Shown here piece by piece: positions 33,538-42,117 of a stretch of 64,000 nt of DNA; position 1 is the first letter of the stretch; each line of letters opens with the position of its first letter. A model generated the notes under the pieces. It had not been told where the DNA came from. It did not search any database and saw nothing but the letters and a program-made list of their open reading frames with translations. Position numbers and translations under genes: made by a program. The stretch covers positions 62,001 through 126,000 of the forward strand of contig JAFTMS010000012.1 of assembly GCA_017452265.1 (NCBI GenBank). Reading direction: 5' to 3'. Source of the DNA: Bacteroidales bacterium. GTDB taxonomy: Bacteria > Bacteroidota > Bacteroidia > Bacteroidales > UBA932.

Positions 33538-34995
33538 TTATTCTTCGAATCCGATGACTTCAGCGAAAGAGTTGCAGAATGCCTCGAAGCTTTCGATAAT
33601 GCTGCTGAACGAATCCTCTGTGAAGTATTCCTCTACCTTGTATCTTGAGCCGTCGTTGAATACGATTACAGGCGCGATGTCATAATAGCAGTCATCGTTA
33701 TTTATCAAGCCATCTCCGTTTCTGTCATAATCTGCCGGATATGAGATGATTTCGAATTCGATGCCGGCCTGCTTGTTGCTACCGCCGTCATAGTAGACAT
33801 TGAGATCAAACTTTGTGTTGAAGTTGTTCATATGCCTTTGTGCCTCGCTTTCGCTCCCTGCATCGTAGGCTTCCCACACTGCGTTGAGTTCTTCGTATGC
33901 CTCCATGCCGTCAGAGCATTTGCCGTAGACCTGAATCTGTCCGAGAATGTCTACGCTTGCAACGATGTTCTGTGCCTTGTGAACCTTGATTGTTGTGTAA
34001 GTTTCTGAACTGTAACTATCTTCCCATTTCTCGACAACCTCCTCAATCTTGGCATCTCCTGAAACCTTTGCAGAGTAGATTACAATGCCGTCCTTCTTGA
34101 ATGTCTCGCTGTATTCTGTCTTGCCTGTCTCGCCGTTGTATGCAGCCTTTTCGATGATTCTTTCATAGCCGTTGATGGCAGCAGTGATCTTTGTGGCAAA
34201 GCTGTCGGTTGTGAGGTTGATGCCTTCCTTTGAAAAGCTTGGTGTGAACTCTGCTGTGAGCGTGAGAAGTGGTGAACCGTTTTCTGAAACAGAAACGTTG
34301 ATCTTTTCAGGAACGCCCACAGTGTATATTTCCTTATCTTTGTATACTTCGGTCTCAATCCAGTTACCGTTTTCATCGTAATATCCGCTGTTGGTATAGG
34401 CATCTTCTTCAGTATATACATAAATGGCGTTTGTCACCTTACCTTCTGAAGTAATTTCAGCCTCATAGGTCTTTCCGTTGAGTGTGCAGACTGCTTTTGT
34501 ACCTCCGGCATAATCTGAAATTACGACACCGTCCTCAGTAAGAGTGAAAAGTCCGGTGTGATCGGACATTAGGATGAGTGCGTCTGCAATCCATTCTGTC
34601 GTACGTGTGCCGTCAGAAACGGTCACTTTTTCCTCTGAACTGTAGGCATCGTCAAGTTCTGTTTCGAACCACTCCTCGACAGTTCCCCAGTCATAGTCTT
34701 CGGATGCATAGACTGAATTTGCAAAGCTTTCCGCAATGGCAGCCAGAGGCTCGAACTCACTTGCAGGGCACATGTCCATGATTTCCTGACCGACTTCCTG
34801 AAGCTTCACCTTCTGCTCGCTCGGCTTGAGTTCTGCAGTCGGCTCGTCTTTCTCGGACGGGTCTACTGGCGTTACCGGAATCTCCTGATTCTGGTCGTCT
34901 TTGGTTTCATCTTCAATCTTGGCGAGTTCGTCGCACGAAGAAAGGGTGAACATTGCGCAAAGGGCTGCCCCCCCCAAGAATAATTTTCTGTTCAT
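33538..34995 (-). CDS. Unknown lipoprotein with a G8 tract in the signal peptide
   Basis: 485 residues from the ATG at 34995, which gives MNRKLFLGGAALCAMFTLSSC with a good lipobox. An acidic, proline- and lysine-rich linker (about 25-55) follows, then about 430 residues of mixed beta structure rich in Tyr, Glu and Thr (TEEDAYTNSGYYDENGNW) and a short Ca-binding-like loop DRNGDGLINNDD near the C-terminus. I do not recognise the family. It is the first gene of the unit with the TonB receptor and DUF4249 lipoprotein, so a surface or periplasmic role with them is likely. Eight consecutive G bases (coding strand) at codons 7-10 could allow slipped-strand on/off switching. Confidence 0.7.
   Translation of the reverse strand: MNRKLFLGGAALCAMFTLSSCDELAKIEDETKDDQNQEIPVTPVDPSEKDEPTAELKPSEQKVKLQEVGQEIMDMCPASEFEPLAAIAESFANSVYASEDYDWGTVEEWFETELDDAYSSEEKVTVSDGTRTTEWIADALILMSDHTGLFTLTEDGVVISDYAGGTKAVCTLNGKTYEAEITSEGKVTNAIYVYTEEDAYTNSGYYDENGNWIETEVYKDKEIYTVGVPEKINVSVSENGSPLLTLTAEFTPSFSKEGINLTTDSFATKITAAINGYERIIEKAAYNGETGKTEYSETFKKDGIVIYSAKVSGDAKIEEVVEKWEDSYSSETYTTIKVHKAQNIVASVDILGQIQVYGKCSDGMEAYEELNAVWEAYDAGSESEAQRHMNNFNTKFDLNVYYDGGSNKQAGIEFEIISYPADYDRNGDGLINNDDCYYDIAPVIVFNDGSRYKVEEYFTEDSFSSIIESFEAFCNSFAEVIGFEE
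34968..34975 (-). repeat. G8 homopolymer inside the signal-peptide coding sequence
   Basis: The plus strand shows eight C residues; on the coding strand this is G8 encoding Leu-Gly-Gly-Ala. It is long for this G+C content and placed where a one-base slip would abolish translation. Confidence 0.6.
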
Positions 34996-35041
34996 AACTA
35001 TAGATGTTTTTTGGTTTGTCGTTACACACAATCATGACAAT

Positions 35042-35088
35042 AGATGCAAAACAGCACGTGAATGTTGCTTTGCATCTGTGATTTTTTT
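35042..35088 (+). terminator. Terminator-like hairpin between asd and the lipoprotein gene
   Basis: AGATGCAAA (35042-35050) pairs with TTTGCATCT (35069-35077), with further partial pairing inside, and a T7 run follows at 35082-35088 on the plus strand. Flanking genes are on the minus strand, so if it ends transcription it would be antisense or acts as a simple hairpin for the asd transcript. Confidence 0.45.
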
Positions 35089-35097
35089 GAAACGGAC

Positions 35098-36105
35098 CTA
35101 TGCCTTCGGGAGGAAGCCCTTTTCGATGAGCTTTTCGGCGATCTGGACTGCGTTCGTTGCGGCTCCTTTGCGGAGGTTGTCGGCTACGCACCAGAAGTTG
35201 AGGCCGGACTTCACTGAAGGATCGCGGCGGATTCGGCCAACAAATACGTCGTTCTTGCCCCAGGCGTAGAGCGGCATAGGGTAGACGTTCTCGGCAGGGT
35301 TGTCCTGAAGGGTTACGCCAGGCATTTCTGACATGAGCCTGCGTACGTCCTCAAGGGTGAAGTCCTTCTCGAACTCAAGGTTTATGGACTCTGAATGGCC
35401 GCCCTGGACAGGCACACGGACTGTGGTAGGGGATACGCCTATGCTGTCGTCGGCGAAGATCTTGTGTGTCTCGTTGACCATCTTCATCTCTTCCTTTGTG
35501 TATCCTGTCTCGAGGAATGAGTCGATGTGCGGAAGGATGTTCTGGTCGATAGGATGCGGATATACGGCCGGATATTCGCCCCATTTTCCGCCTGCGCGCT
35601 CAGCGTTCATCTGGTCTACGGCCTTGTAGCCTGTGCCGGTAACTGATTGATATGTAGATACTACGATACGTTTGATGGTGTATGCCTTATGCAGAGGCCA
35701 CAGAGGCATGAGCATCTGGATGGTCGAGCAGTTCGGGTTTGCGATGATATAGTCATTCTCTTCGAGCACGTCGCCGTTGATTTCAGGGACGATGAGCTTC
35801 TTTGTCGGATCCATGCGCCACTGTGACGAGTTGTCCACTACACGGCAGCCGACGGCTGCGAATTTAGGGGCAAGTTCTGCGGATGTGCTTCCTCCAGCCG
35901 AGAAGAGGGCGAGGTCCGGACGTGCTGCGATTGCGTCTTCTGCGCTCACTACAGTCCATTCCTTTCCCTGGAATGTCACTTTACGTCCTACCGATTTTGC
36001 GGAAGCTACCGGAAGGAGCTCCGTTACGGGGAAGTTCCTCTCTGCGAGGACTTCCAGCATTCTTGTGCCAACCAATCCTGTGGCACCTACTACAGCTACT
36101 TTCAT
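35098..36105 (-). CDS. asd: Aspartate-semialdehyde dehydrogenase
   Basis: 335 residues from the ATG at 36105 (MKVAVVGATGLVG). The Rossmann glycine motif GATGLVG and active-site cysteine in NPNCSTIQ are present, with the SSQWRMD and GGHSE segments conserved in the family. It reduces aspartyl phosphate to aspartate semialdehyde, feeding lysine, threonine and methionine synthesis. It is the last gene of thrA-metY-asd, 63 bases after metY. Confidence 0.94.
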   Translation of the reverse strand: MKVAVVGATGLVGTRMLEVLAERNFPVTELLPVASAKSVGRKVTFQGKEWTVVSAEDAIAARPDLALFSAGGSTSAELAPKFAAVGCRVVDNSSQWRMDPTKKLIVPEINGDVLEENDYIIANPNCSTIQMLMPLWPLHKAYTIKRIVVSTYQSVTGTGYKAVDQMNAERAGGKWGEYPAVYPHPIDQNILPHIDSFLETGYTKEEMKMVNETHKIFADDSIGVSPTTVRVPVQGGHSESINLEFEKDFTLEDVRRLMSEMPGVTLQDNPAENVYPMPLYAWGKNDVFVGRIRRDPSVKSGLNFWCVADNLRKGAATNAVQIAEKLIEKGFLPKA

Positions 36106-36168
36106 ATAATTTAACAATAAAAATACTTCTTTATAATAGTAATGCTTCAGTGTTGCGACACTCGGGCC

Positions 36169-37443
36169 TTAAAGGGCGGCGGCGAGGTCGGCGATGAGGT
36201 CGTCGACGTTTTCTATGCCGACGGAGAGACGGAGAAGGTTCGGGTATACTCCGGCCGCTTCCTGTTCCGCCGGGCTGAGCTGCGAGTGGGTTGTCGAAGC
36301 CGGATGCACTATCAGTGATTTAGCATCGCCGACGCTTCCTACATGCAGAATGAGCTCCAGGCGGCTCACTAGGGCTGCCGCAGCATCGAATCCGCCCTTC
36401 ACACGGAAAGTCAGCACACCTCCGAATCCGTGCTGCAGGTACTTGCGGCCGAGTTCGTGATACGGATTGCTCTTCAGTCCCGGATAGTTCACGCTTTCCA
36501 CAGCCGGATGCTTCTCAAGAAATTCCGCCACTGCAAGCGTGTTCGCACAGCATCTCTCTGCACGCAGGGACAGGGTCTCAAGGCCCTGAAGCATCAGGAA
36601 CGAGTTGAACGGTGACGGAGCCGGTCCTATATTCCTGAGTCCGTCCACACGCACGCGTCCTGCAAAGGCTGCCGGCCCGAACACATCCTTATATACAAGT
36701 CCGTGATAGCTTTCGGACGGAGCCGCCAGCAGCGGATATTTCTCAGGAGTCCAGTCGAAGTTTCCTCCGTCCACGACGACGCCTCCAAGCGCGGTTCCAT
36801 GGCCACATATCCATTTGGTCGCCGAATGTACGGATACGTTCGCACCCCAGTCCACCGGACGGAAAAGGTAGCCTCCCATGCCGAAGGTGTTGTCCACGAT
36901 CACGCATATGCCCTTGCGGCGTGCCATCTCCACAATCGGCTCATAATCAGGTATATTGAAGGCCGGATTGCCGAGGTTCTCAAGGTATATGGCCTTGGTG
37001 TTTCCGTCTGCAAGCGCCTCAAGATCCTCCACAAGGTCGCTTTTGGCAAAGCGCACCTGTATTCCCATGTCCCTCAATGTGATGGCGAACATAGTGAATG
37101 TGCCTCCATAAAGGTACGGCTGTGCGACGATATTGTCGCCCGGGCCGCAGATGTTAGTAATGGAAAGGAATACGGCAGACTGGCCGGATGCCGTCGCAGT
37201 GGCCGCCACGCCGTTCTCCAGCGCAGCCATCCTCTTCTCGAAGACTTCAGTCGTTGTGTTGGTGATTCGTGTGTAGATGTTGCCTGGACGCTTCAGCTCG
37301 AAAAGTTCGGCGCCGTACTGCATGTCATCGAATGTATATGCCGTACTCTGGTATATAGGCACAGCCGTTCCCTTTGATACCGGGTCGATCTCCTGTCCTG
37401 CCCTGACCTGCAGGGTCTCGAATTTATAGTTCTTGTTTTCCAT
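36169..37443 (-). CDS. metY: O-acetylhomoserine sulfhydrylase
   Basis: 424 residues, usual for the family. PLP fold type I of the Cys/Met metabolism group: QSTAYTFDD, ENGVAATATASGQSA, VDNTFGMGGYLFRP, the PLP-binding Lys in SATKWICGHG, and the C-terminal HPASTTHSQL and LRLSVGIE. Length and the long insert after the lysine favour MetY over MetB/MetC. It joins O-acetylhomoserine and sulfide to homocysteine; metX, which makes O-acetylhomoserine, lies 2.7 kb upstream. It starts 7 bases after thrA ends. Confidence 0.93.
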   Translation of the reverse strand: MENKNYKFETLQVRAGQEIDPVSKGTAVPIYQSTAYTFDDMQYGAELFELKRPGNIYTRITNTTTEVFEKRMAALENGVAATATASGQSAVFLSITNICGPGDNIVAQPYLYGGTFTMFAITLRDMGIQVRFAKSDLVEDLEALADGNTKAIYLENLGNPAFNIPDYEPIVEMARRKGICVIVDNTFGMGGYLFRPVDWGANVSVHSATKWICGHGTALGGVVVDGGNFDWTPEKYPLLAAPSESYHGLVYKDVFGPAAFAGRVRVDGLRNIGPAPSPFNSFLMLQGLETLSLRAERCCANTLAVAEFLEKHPAVESVNYPGLKSNPYHELGRKYLQHGFGGVLTFRVKGGFDAAAALVSRLELILHVGSVGDAKSLIVHPASTTHSQLSPAEQEAAGVYPNLLRLSVGIENVDDLIADLAAAL

Positions 37444-37450
37444 AATCGTT

Positions 37451-39913
37451 TTACATCAATATGTCGTTAAGTACTCCGGATGCGGTCTGGTAGGCACCTG
37501 CGCCTGCTCCCTGCACCACCAGAGGCGACGGATAGAAGTCCGTCTGTATCAGTGCCGCGTTGTCCGTGCCGCAGAGGCAGTATAGCGGATGCTCGGACGA
37601 AACGGTTTCAAGTCCGATCTTTGCTCTGTAGCCGAACGGAGCCGCCTCATCCTTCACGAGCGAAGCCACAAATCTCTGCCTCAGGCCTTTCGAAGCGGCT
37701 TCATGATAACGTTCCGCGAACATGGCCTCGTTTTCCTCCATCTTGCGGTAGAACGCTGCCACGTCGCCCTCGAAGAATTCGTCGGAGAGAATAGGTGAAA
37801 TCTCCACATCCTTCTCATCGATGCCGACCCCAGCCTCACGCGAGAGAATGATGAGTTTTCTGAGCACATCCCTGCCGCTGAGATCCAGACGTGGATCCGG
37901 TTCGGTATATCCGGCCTCCTGCGCCCTCTTCACTACTTCGGCGAAAGTTCCTCCCTCGCCGCCGGCATAATTGCTGAATATATAGTTGAGCGTGCCGCTG
38001 AGCACTGCTTCGATACGGAATATCTCGTCGCCGCTGTGTACGCTTCTCGAAATCGACTCGAGAATCGGAAGAGCCGCTCCTACCGTAGTCTCGTATCGGA
38101 GTGTCGCACCGATTTCGATTGCGGCCTCTTTCAGCGCCTTATACTGCCTGTATGGTGATGAGAACGTGATCTTGTTGCATGCCACCACAGAATAGCCCCT
38201 CTTGAAAAGGTTCATGTACTTGAATGCGATATCGGCCGATGCCGTGCAGTCCACAAATACGGAGTTTTCCAGTGAGAGGGTGGCGAGCTGTGTGAAATAA
38301 GCCTCGTCAGCAGAGCTTTCGCCGCCTGCGAGCTGCTCCCCGATGCCTTCGAGGGCAAGTCCGTGCTTGTCGATTATGAACCTGCGGCTGTTCGAGAGTC
38401 CGCAGATATGGAGACGTCGTCCGGTGCGTGCAGCAATCTTCTCCCTGTTCTTGGCGATGATGTCCACAAGTGCCTTACCCACAACGCCATAGCCTGCGAT
38501 GAATAGGTTTATGTCCTTGCCGCTCCTTCTGTCGAAGAACTCATTGTGGATGGTGCGGATGGCCGCTTCTGAGTCGCTTGAGGATATGATGACGGAGATG
38601 TTCCTTTCAGACGAGCCCTGCGCAGTTGCCCTGACAGGGATGCTGTTTCGGCCGAGTGCTGCGAGCATACGTCCCGTCGCTCCGGTCTGGTTGAGCACGT
38701 CGTCACCCACAAGGCAGACGATCGAGAAGCCCTTTTCCACCTTCAGAGGGTTGAGCTTGCCGAGCGAGATTTCGTATGCGAAGCATCTGTCGGCGGCCTC
38801 ACGTGCCTTGTCGGCATCCTTTTCGGATACTGCGATGCACATCGTGTGCACGGAAGATGCCTGAGTGATGAGTATGATGTTTATGTCGTTCTGGCTCAGT
38901 GTCTCGAAAAGGCGGCTCGAGAAGCCCGGAATGCCCACCATGCCACTGCCTTCGAGTGAAAGGAGGGCGATGTTGTCGGAATTCGATATGCCTATGACAC
39001 GGTCCTTGCTTCTCGGAGGGTTCTTCTCGATGAGTGTGCCGGAAGCTTCAGGATCGAAGGTGTTCTTTACATATATAGGTATGCCTTCAGCCACTACAGG
39101 CTGGATTGTCGGCGGATATATGACCTTGGCGCCGAAATGCGAGAGCTCGAGGGCTGCCTTGTATGAGATGTGATTGATCGGACGGGCTGTCGGAACCACT
39201 TTCGGGTTCGTTGTCATCATGCCGGAAACGTCCGTCCAGATTTCGAGGATACGTGCCTTGCAGCCGACTGCGTAAAGGGCCGCCGTATAGTCAGAACCAC
39301 CTCGGCCGAGCGTGGTCGTGCGTCCCTGCTTGTCAGCGGCGATGAATCCCGGAAGCACGAAAAGCTGCGTGATAGGGTTGTTCTCCACCATTTCATTGAC
39401 GCGGGAATATGTCTTCTGCACGTCCACGACGTTCTTGTCGCCCTTGGCATAAGTGCGGATTATCTTGCGCGAGTCTATCCACTTGGTCGCTATGCCTATG
39501 GTTGCAAGCTTGGTCGCGAGAATCTTGGTGGACCACAGCTCACCGAAGGCCTGGATGGCATCGAGGCTGGCAGGGGAGAGTTCGCCGAGCAGGCAGACGC
39601 CTTGTGCGATGCTGCGGAGCGAGTCGAAAAGGCTGTCGCACACTTCGCGCGATTCCTCCTGCTTCTCACGTGGCAGCAGTTCGCGGATGATGTCGTGGTG
39701 CTGCTTCTGAAGCTTGTCTATCAGTGTCTTGTAGCCCTCGTCGCGTTTTGAGGCGAGGATGCCTATTTCGATCAGAGTATTTGTGCAACCGCAGATGGCT
39801 GACACCACGAGGATGGTCCTGTCGCGGTCTACGGCCTTGGTGACTATATCCACCACCTGTGACATGCTGTCTGCATTGGCGACCGATGTGCCGCCGAATT
39901 TCATTACCTGCAT
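37451..39913 (-). CDS. thrA: Bifunctional aspartokinase/homoserine dehydrogenase
   Basis: 820 residues, matching E. coli ThrA. The kinase part (1-290) starts VMKFGGTSVANADS and has GRGGSDYTAAL; two ACT-type regulatory repeats (about 310-455) follow; the dehydrogenase part starts INLFIAGYGVVGKALVDII (Rossmann) and contains YETTVGAALPILES and the catalytic GTLNYIFS...YTEPDPRLDLSGRDV region. It makes aspartyl phosphate and later reduces aspartate semialdehyde to homoserine. First gene of the operon with metY and asd. The region upstream holds a 56-bp direct repeat. Confidence 0.95.
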   Translation of the reverse strand: MQVMKFGGTSVANADSMSQVVDIVTKAVDRDRTILVVSAICGCTNTLIEIGILASKRDEGYKTLIDKLQKQHHDIIRELLPREKQEESREVCDSLFDSLRSIAQGVCLLGELSPASLDAIQAFGELWSTKILATKLATIGIATKWIDSRKIIRTYAKGDKNVVDVQKTYSRVNEMVENNPITQLFVLPGFIAADKQGRTTTLGRGGSDYTAALYAVGCKARILEIWTDVSGMMTTNPKVVPTARPINHISYKAALELSHFGAKVIYPPTIQPVVAEGIPIYVKNTFDPEASGTLIEKNPPRSKDRVIGISNSDNIALLSLEGSGMVGIPGFSSRLFETLSQNDINIILITQASSVHTMCIAVSEKDADKAREAADRCFAYEISLGKLNPLKVEKGFSIVCLVGDDVLNQTGATGRMLAALGRNSIPVRATAQGSSERNISVIISSSDSEAAIRTIHNEFFDRRSGKDINLFIAGYGVVGKALVDIIAKNREKIAARTGRRLHICGLSNSRRFIIDKHGLALEGIGEQLAGGESSADEAYFTQLATLSLENSVFVDCTASADIAFKYMNLFKRGYSVVACNKITFSSPYRQYKALKEAAIEIGATLRYETTVGAALPILESISRSVHSGDEIFRIEAVLSGTLNYIFSNYAGGEGGTFAEVVKRAQEAGYTEPDPRLDLSGRDVLRKLIILSREAGVGIDEKDVEISPILSDEFFEGDVAAFYRKMEENEAMFAERYHEAASKGLRQRFVASLVKDEAAPFGYRAKIGLETVSSEHPLYCLCGTDNAALIQTDFYPSPLVVQGAGAGAYQTASGVLNDILM

Positions 39914-39970
39914 ATTATGAATATTATCTCTTTGTTGTCTGTTTTCTAAAATCGGTGCTGTTCTCGATGA
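39914..39970. repeat. 56-57 bp direct repeat, copy 1
   Basis: Begins ATTATGAATATTATCTC directly at the thrA start and continues to CTCGATGA. Matches 40053-40109 with one internal mismatch (C for T). The 82 bases between the copies contain a near-palindrome (CCTCCTCCTGAGGAAGAGG). Confidence 0.85.
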
Positions 39971-40052
39971 CCTGCAAGCATATGCAGATATGTCAATTAC
40001 CCTCCACCTAAATCCTCCTCCTGAGGAAGAGGACTTTGTCGCTTCGCTCCGA

Positions 40053-40109
40053 ATTATGAATATTATCTCTTTGTTGTCTGTTTTCTAAAATCGGTGCTGT
40101 TTTCGATGG
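40053..40109. repeat. 56-57 bp direct repeat, copy 2
   Basis: Second copy, one internal mismatch with 39914-39970. It runs directly into the TGTCATTTC-type dispersed repeat at 40108-40143. Confidence 0.85.
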
Positions 40110-40143
40110 ATTTCTCCACTCACTCCATTCGGCAGAAATGACA
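40108..40143 (-). repeat. Dispersed short repeat, TGTCATTTC-type, copy 2
   Basis: On the minus strand it starts TGTCATTTCTGCCGAATGG and ends GGAGAAATCC (36 bases). This form is like short intergenic repeats widely seen in Bacteroidetes genomes. Confidence 0.6.
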
Positions 40144-40160
40144 ATGTCGCACTTCGTTCA

Positions 40161-41192
40161 TCAGCAAAGTGCCTCTAACAATGGAGCTATGATTTCAGTC
40201 AACTGGTCATTTTCCAGCAGGAAGCCGTCATGGCCGAATTTCGAGGTGATTTCATAATACTTCGCACCCGGAACCGCCTCCGCAATCAGCTTCTGTTCGC
40301 ACACAGGGAAAAGTCCGTCGCTGTCGATGCCTATCACCGTGCAGTCCGCCTTGATGCCGGCCAGCGCCTTCTGCACTCCGCCTCTTCCTCGCCCGACGTT
40401 GTTGCTGTTCACCGAGTCGCTCAGATAGTAATATGAATACGCATCAAAGCGGTCCGCCAGCTTCTTGCCCTGATATCTCTGGTACGAACCCGCCCTGTCC
40501 GCAAACAGACAGTCCTCGTCCGTCTCGAACTGGGTGGCGTTGTATCCGTCGTAGCTCCTGTATGAAATGAGTGCGATGCTGCGTGCGCATCTCAGTCCTG
40601 CTTCTCCGCCCTTCAGGCTCGCGCACTCGCGGAATGTCGGATCCACCTCAAGAGCCAGCCTCTGCGATTCCTCCCATGCTGTCAGCCAGGGGGTTACACG
40701 CGCACCACACGCAATGAACACAGCCTTGCTGAAAAGCTCCGGCTCCATCACGGCCCATTCCACGGACTGGAATCCTCCTATCGAACCGCCCACCATGAGG
40801 TCTATGCGCTGTATTCCTAAAGACCTGCGTACCAGATCGTTGGCGCGTACGATGTCTCGCACGGTAACCTTTGGGAAATCAAAGTAATATGGCTTTCCGG
40901 TGGCAGGGTTGATTGTAGCCGGGCCGGATGAACCGTAGGCCGAGCCGAGCATATTGGCGCATATGACGAAATACTTCTCCGTGTCGAAAAGCTTTCCCGG
41001 GCCCACAAGCTCCGGCCACCAGTCCTGTGCATCCGAATTGGCCGTGAGAGCATGGCATATCCATATGACCTTCCTTGTGTCGCCGGCCTCCCAGAGACGC
41101 TCCGAGCAGTGGTAGACCACCTTCAGCCCTTCGATGCTTCCGCCTCCCTCGAATTCAAAAGTTCCGTCGTGTATGTATTCCTGTCGTGTCAT
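40161..41192 (-). CDS. metX: Homoserine O-acetyltransferase
   Basis: 343 residues from the ATG at 41192 (MTRQEYIHDGTFEFEGGG), the usual MetX-like start; the ATG at 41216 is an alternative. Alpha/beta-hydrolase fold with CHALTANSDAQDWWPELVGPG, the nucleophile Ser in VGGSIGGFQ, Asp in GIDSDGLFP and His in FGHDGFL. It acetylates homoserine from acetyl-CoA for MetY. It is divergent from the Lrp-type regulator and 247 bases upstream of thrA, so the cluster covers aspartate to homocysteine. Confidence 0.93.
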   Translation of the reverse strand: MTRQEYIHDGTFEFEGGGSIEGLKVVYHCSERLWEAGDTRKVIWICHALTANSDAQDWWPELVGPGKLFDTEKYFVICANMLGSAYGSSGPATINPATGKPYYFDFPKVTVRDIVRANDLVRRSLGIQRIDLMVGGSIGGFQSVEWAVMEPELFSKAVFIACGARVTPWLTAWEESQRLALEVDPTFRECASLKGGEAGLRCARSIALISYRSYDGYNATQFETDEDCLFADRAGSYQRYQGKKLADRFDAYSYYYLSDSVNSNNVGRGRGGVQKALAGIKADCTVIGIDSDGLFPVCEQKLIAEAVPGAKYYEITSKFGHDGFLLENDQLTEIIAPLLEALC

Positions 41193-41243
41193 GTCAGTTT
41201 CGTATCTGTAAATCAAAAGGTTGGGCCTTACTTAAAAGGCCTG

Positions 41244-41251
41244 CAAAGATA
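41244..41251 (-). promoter_or_regulatory. Probable -7 box of metX
   Basis: Minus strand reads TATCTTTG, an exact TAnnTTTG match, 51 bases before the chosen start. No exact -33 TTTG. Confidence 0.45.
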
Positions 41252-41288
41252 CGCAATATCCACGTATTTTAAAACTTTCTGAAAAAAT

Positions 41289-41344
41289 CGGAAAAATATT
41301 CTATTTTTGTCGGATAATATGGAATATTCCGAAAATATTACCGA
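41289..41344. promoter_or_regulatory. AT-rich palindromic cluster in the metX/lrp divergent region, possible Lrp sites
   Basis: The motif CGGAnnATATT recurs in both orientations (CGGAAAAATATT, CGGATAATAT, AATATTCCG, AATATTACCG) around a perfect palindrome GGAATATTCC at 41321-41330. A plus-strand -7 box TATTTTTG lies at 41302-41309. The pattern suits autoregulation by the adjacent Lrp-family protein. Confidence 0.5.
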
Positions 41345-41373
41345 TAAATCCGAGTTTTAAAGAATCAATTGCC

Positions 41374-41838
41374 ATGACGGAAACATTGGACAGAACCGAC
41401 ATCCAGATTCTGCGCGAGCTGCAGAAGGATGCGAAGCTTACGACAAAGGAACTTGCCGCCAAAGTCAATCTATCTCCTTCTCCCGTCTTCGAGCGCCAGA
41501 AGCGTCTTGAAAGGGAGGGATATATAAAGAGATATGTCGCACTTGTGGATTCCCGGAAGGTCGGGAACGGCATCATGGTACTATGCAACGTTCGTCTCAA
41601 GCACCACAGCAAGGAGTTCAGCCGTCAGTTCACGTCGGTCATATCGGAAATCGACGAGGTGGTGGAATGCTTCAATACGTCGGGGGACTATGACTACATG
41701 CTGAAGATATACGCACGCGACATGCCCCACTATCAGGACTTCGTTCTTGGCACTCTCGGAGACCTCGACTGTATCGGTTCGCTCCACAGCATCTTCGTCA
41801 TCGGCGAAGTGAAGAACTCTTATGCGGTTCCGCTGTAA
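41374..41838 (+). CDS. Lrp/AsnC family transcriptional regulator
   Basis: 154 residues. Winged helix-turn-helix (LDRTDIQILRELQKDAKLTTKELAAKVNLSPSPVFERQKRLEREGYIKRY) then the RAM/AsnC ligand domain (VVECFNTSGDYDYMLKIYARDMPHYQDFV). These act as amino-acid-responsive global or local regulators forming octamers. Divergent position suggests it regulates metX and perhaps the thrA-metY-asd unit. The effector is not readable. Confidence 0.92.
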   Translation: MTETLDRTDIQILRELQKDAKLTTKELAAKVNLSPSPVFERQKRLEREGYIKRYVALVDSRKVGNGIMVLCNVRLKHHSKEFSRQFTSVISEIDEVVECFNTSGDYDYMLKIYARDMPHYQDFVLGTLGDLDCIGSLHSIFVIGEVKNSYAVPL

Positions 41839-42050
41839 AATTTGTAAAAAGTGCCTTAGAACAACGTACAACAGCTAAAACAACACTTAAAACAACAACT
41901 TCTACAACGTGCGCTATCATAATAAGCGCCATCTTTGCCCTCGGTTAAGAATCTTATTCGTCTCTTTCTGCGAATCCTTGATTTCTTAGAAAAATGTGTG
42001 CAATTCCTTTTAGGGATTCGTCAGAAAGGCCTCGGCAAAGAGGCATACAA

Positions 42051-42078
42051 AAAGGCAAGCCGTGACGGTTTGCCTTTT
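42051..42078. terminator. Bidirectional intrinsic terminator
   Basis: AAAGGCAA (42051-42058) pairs with TTGCCTTT (42070-42077), with inner CCGT/ACGG pairing and a T-rich tail. It sits between the Lrp gene and the convergent lepA. The rest of 41839-42117 has ACAAC-rich sequence but no other feature that I see. Confidence 0.8.
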
Positions 42079-42117
42079 GTGTTTTATGGAAAATCCCTAT
42101 GGACAATATTGAAGCTG

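Noticed and set aside
39914-40160. Possible SAM-type riboswitch before thrA
   Set aside because: Duplicated repeat sequence without any conserved aptamer core or terminator pairing that I can see.
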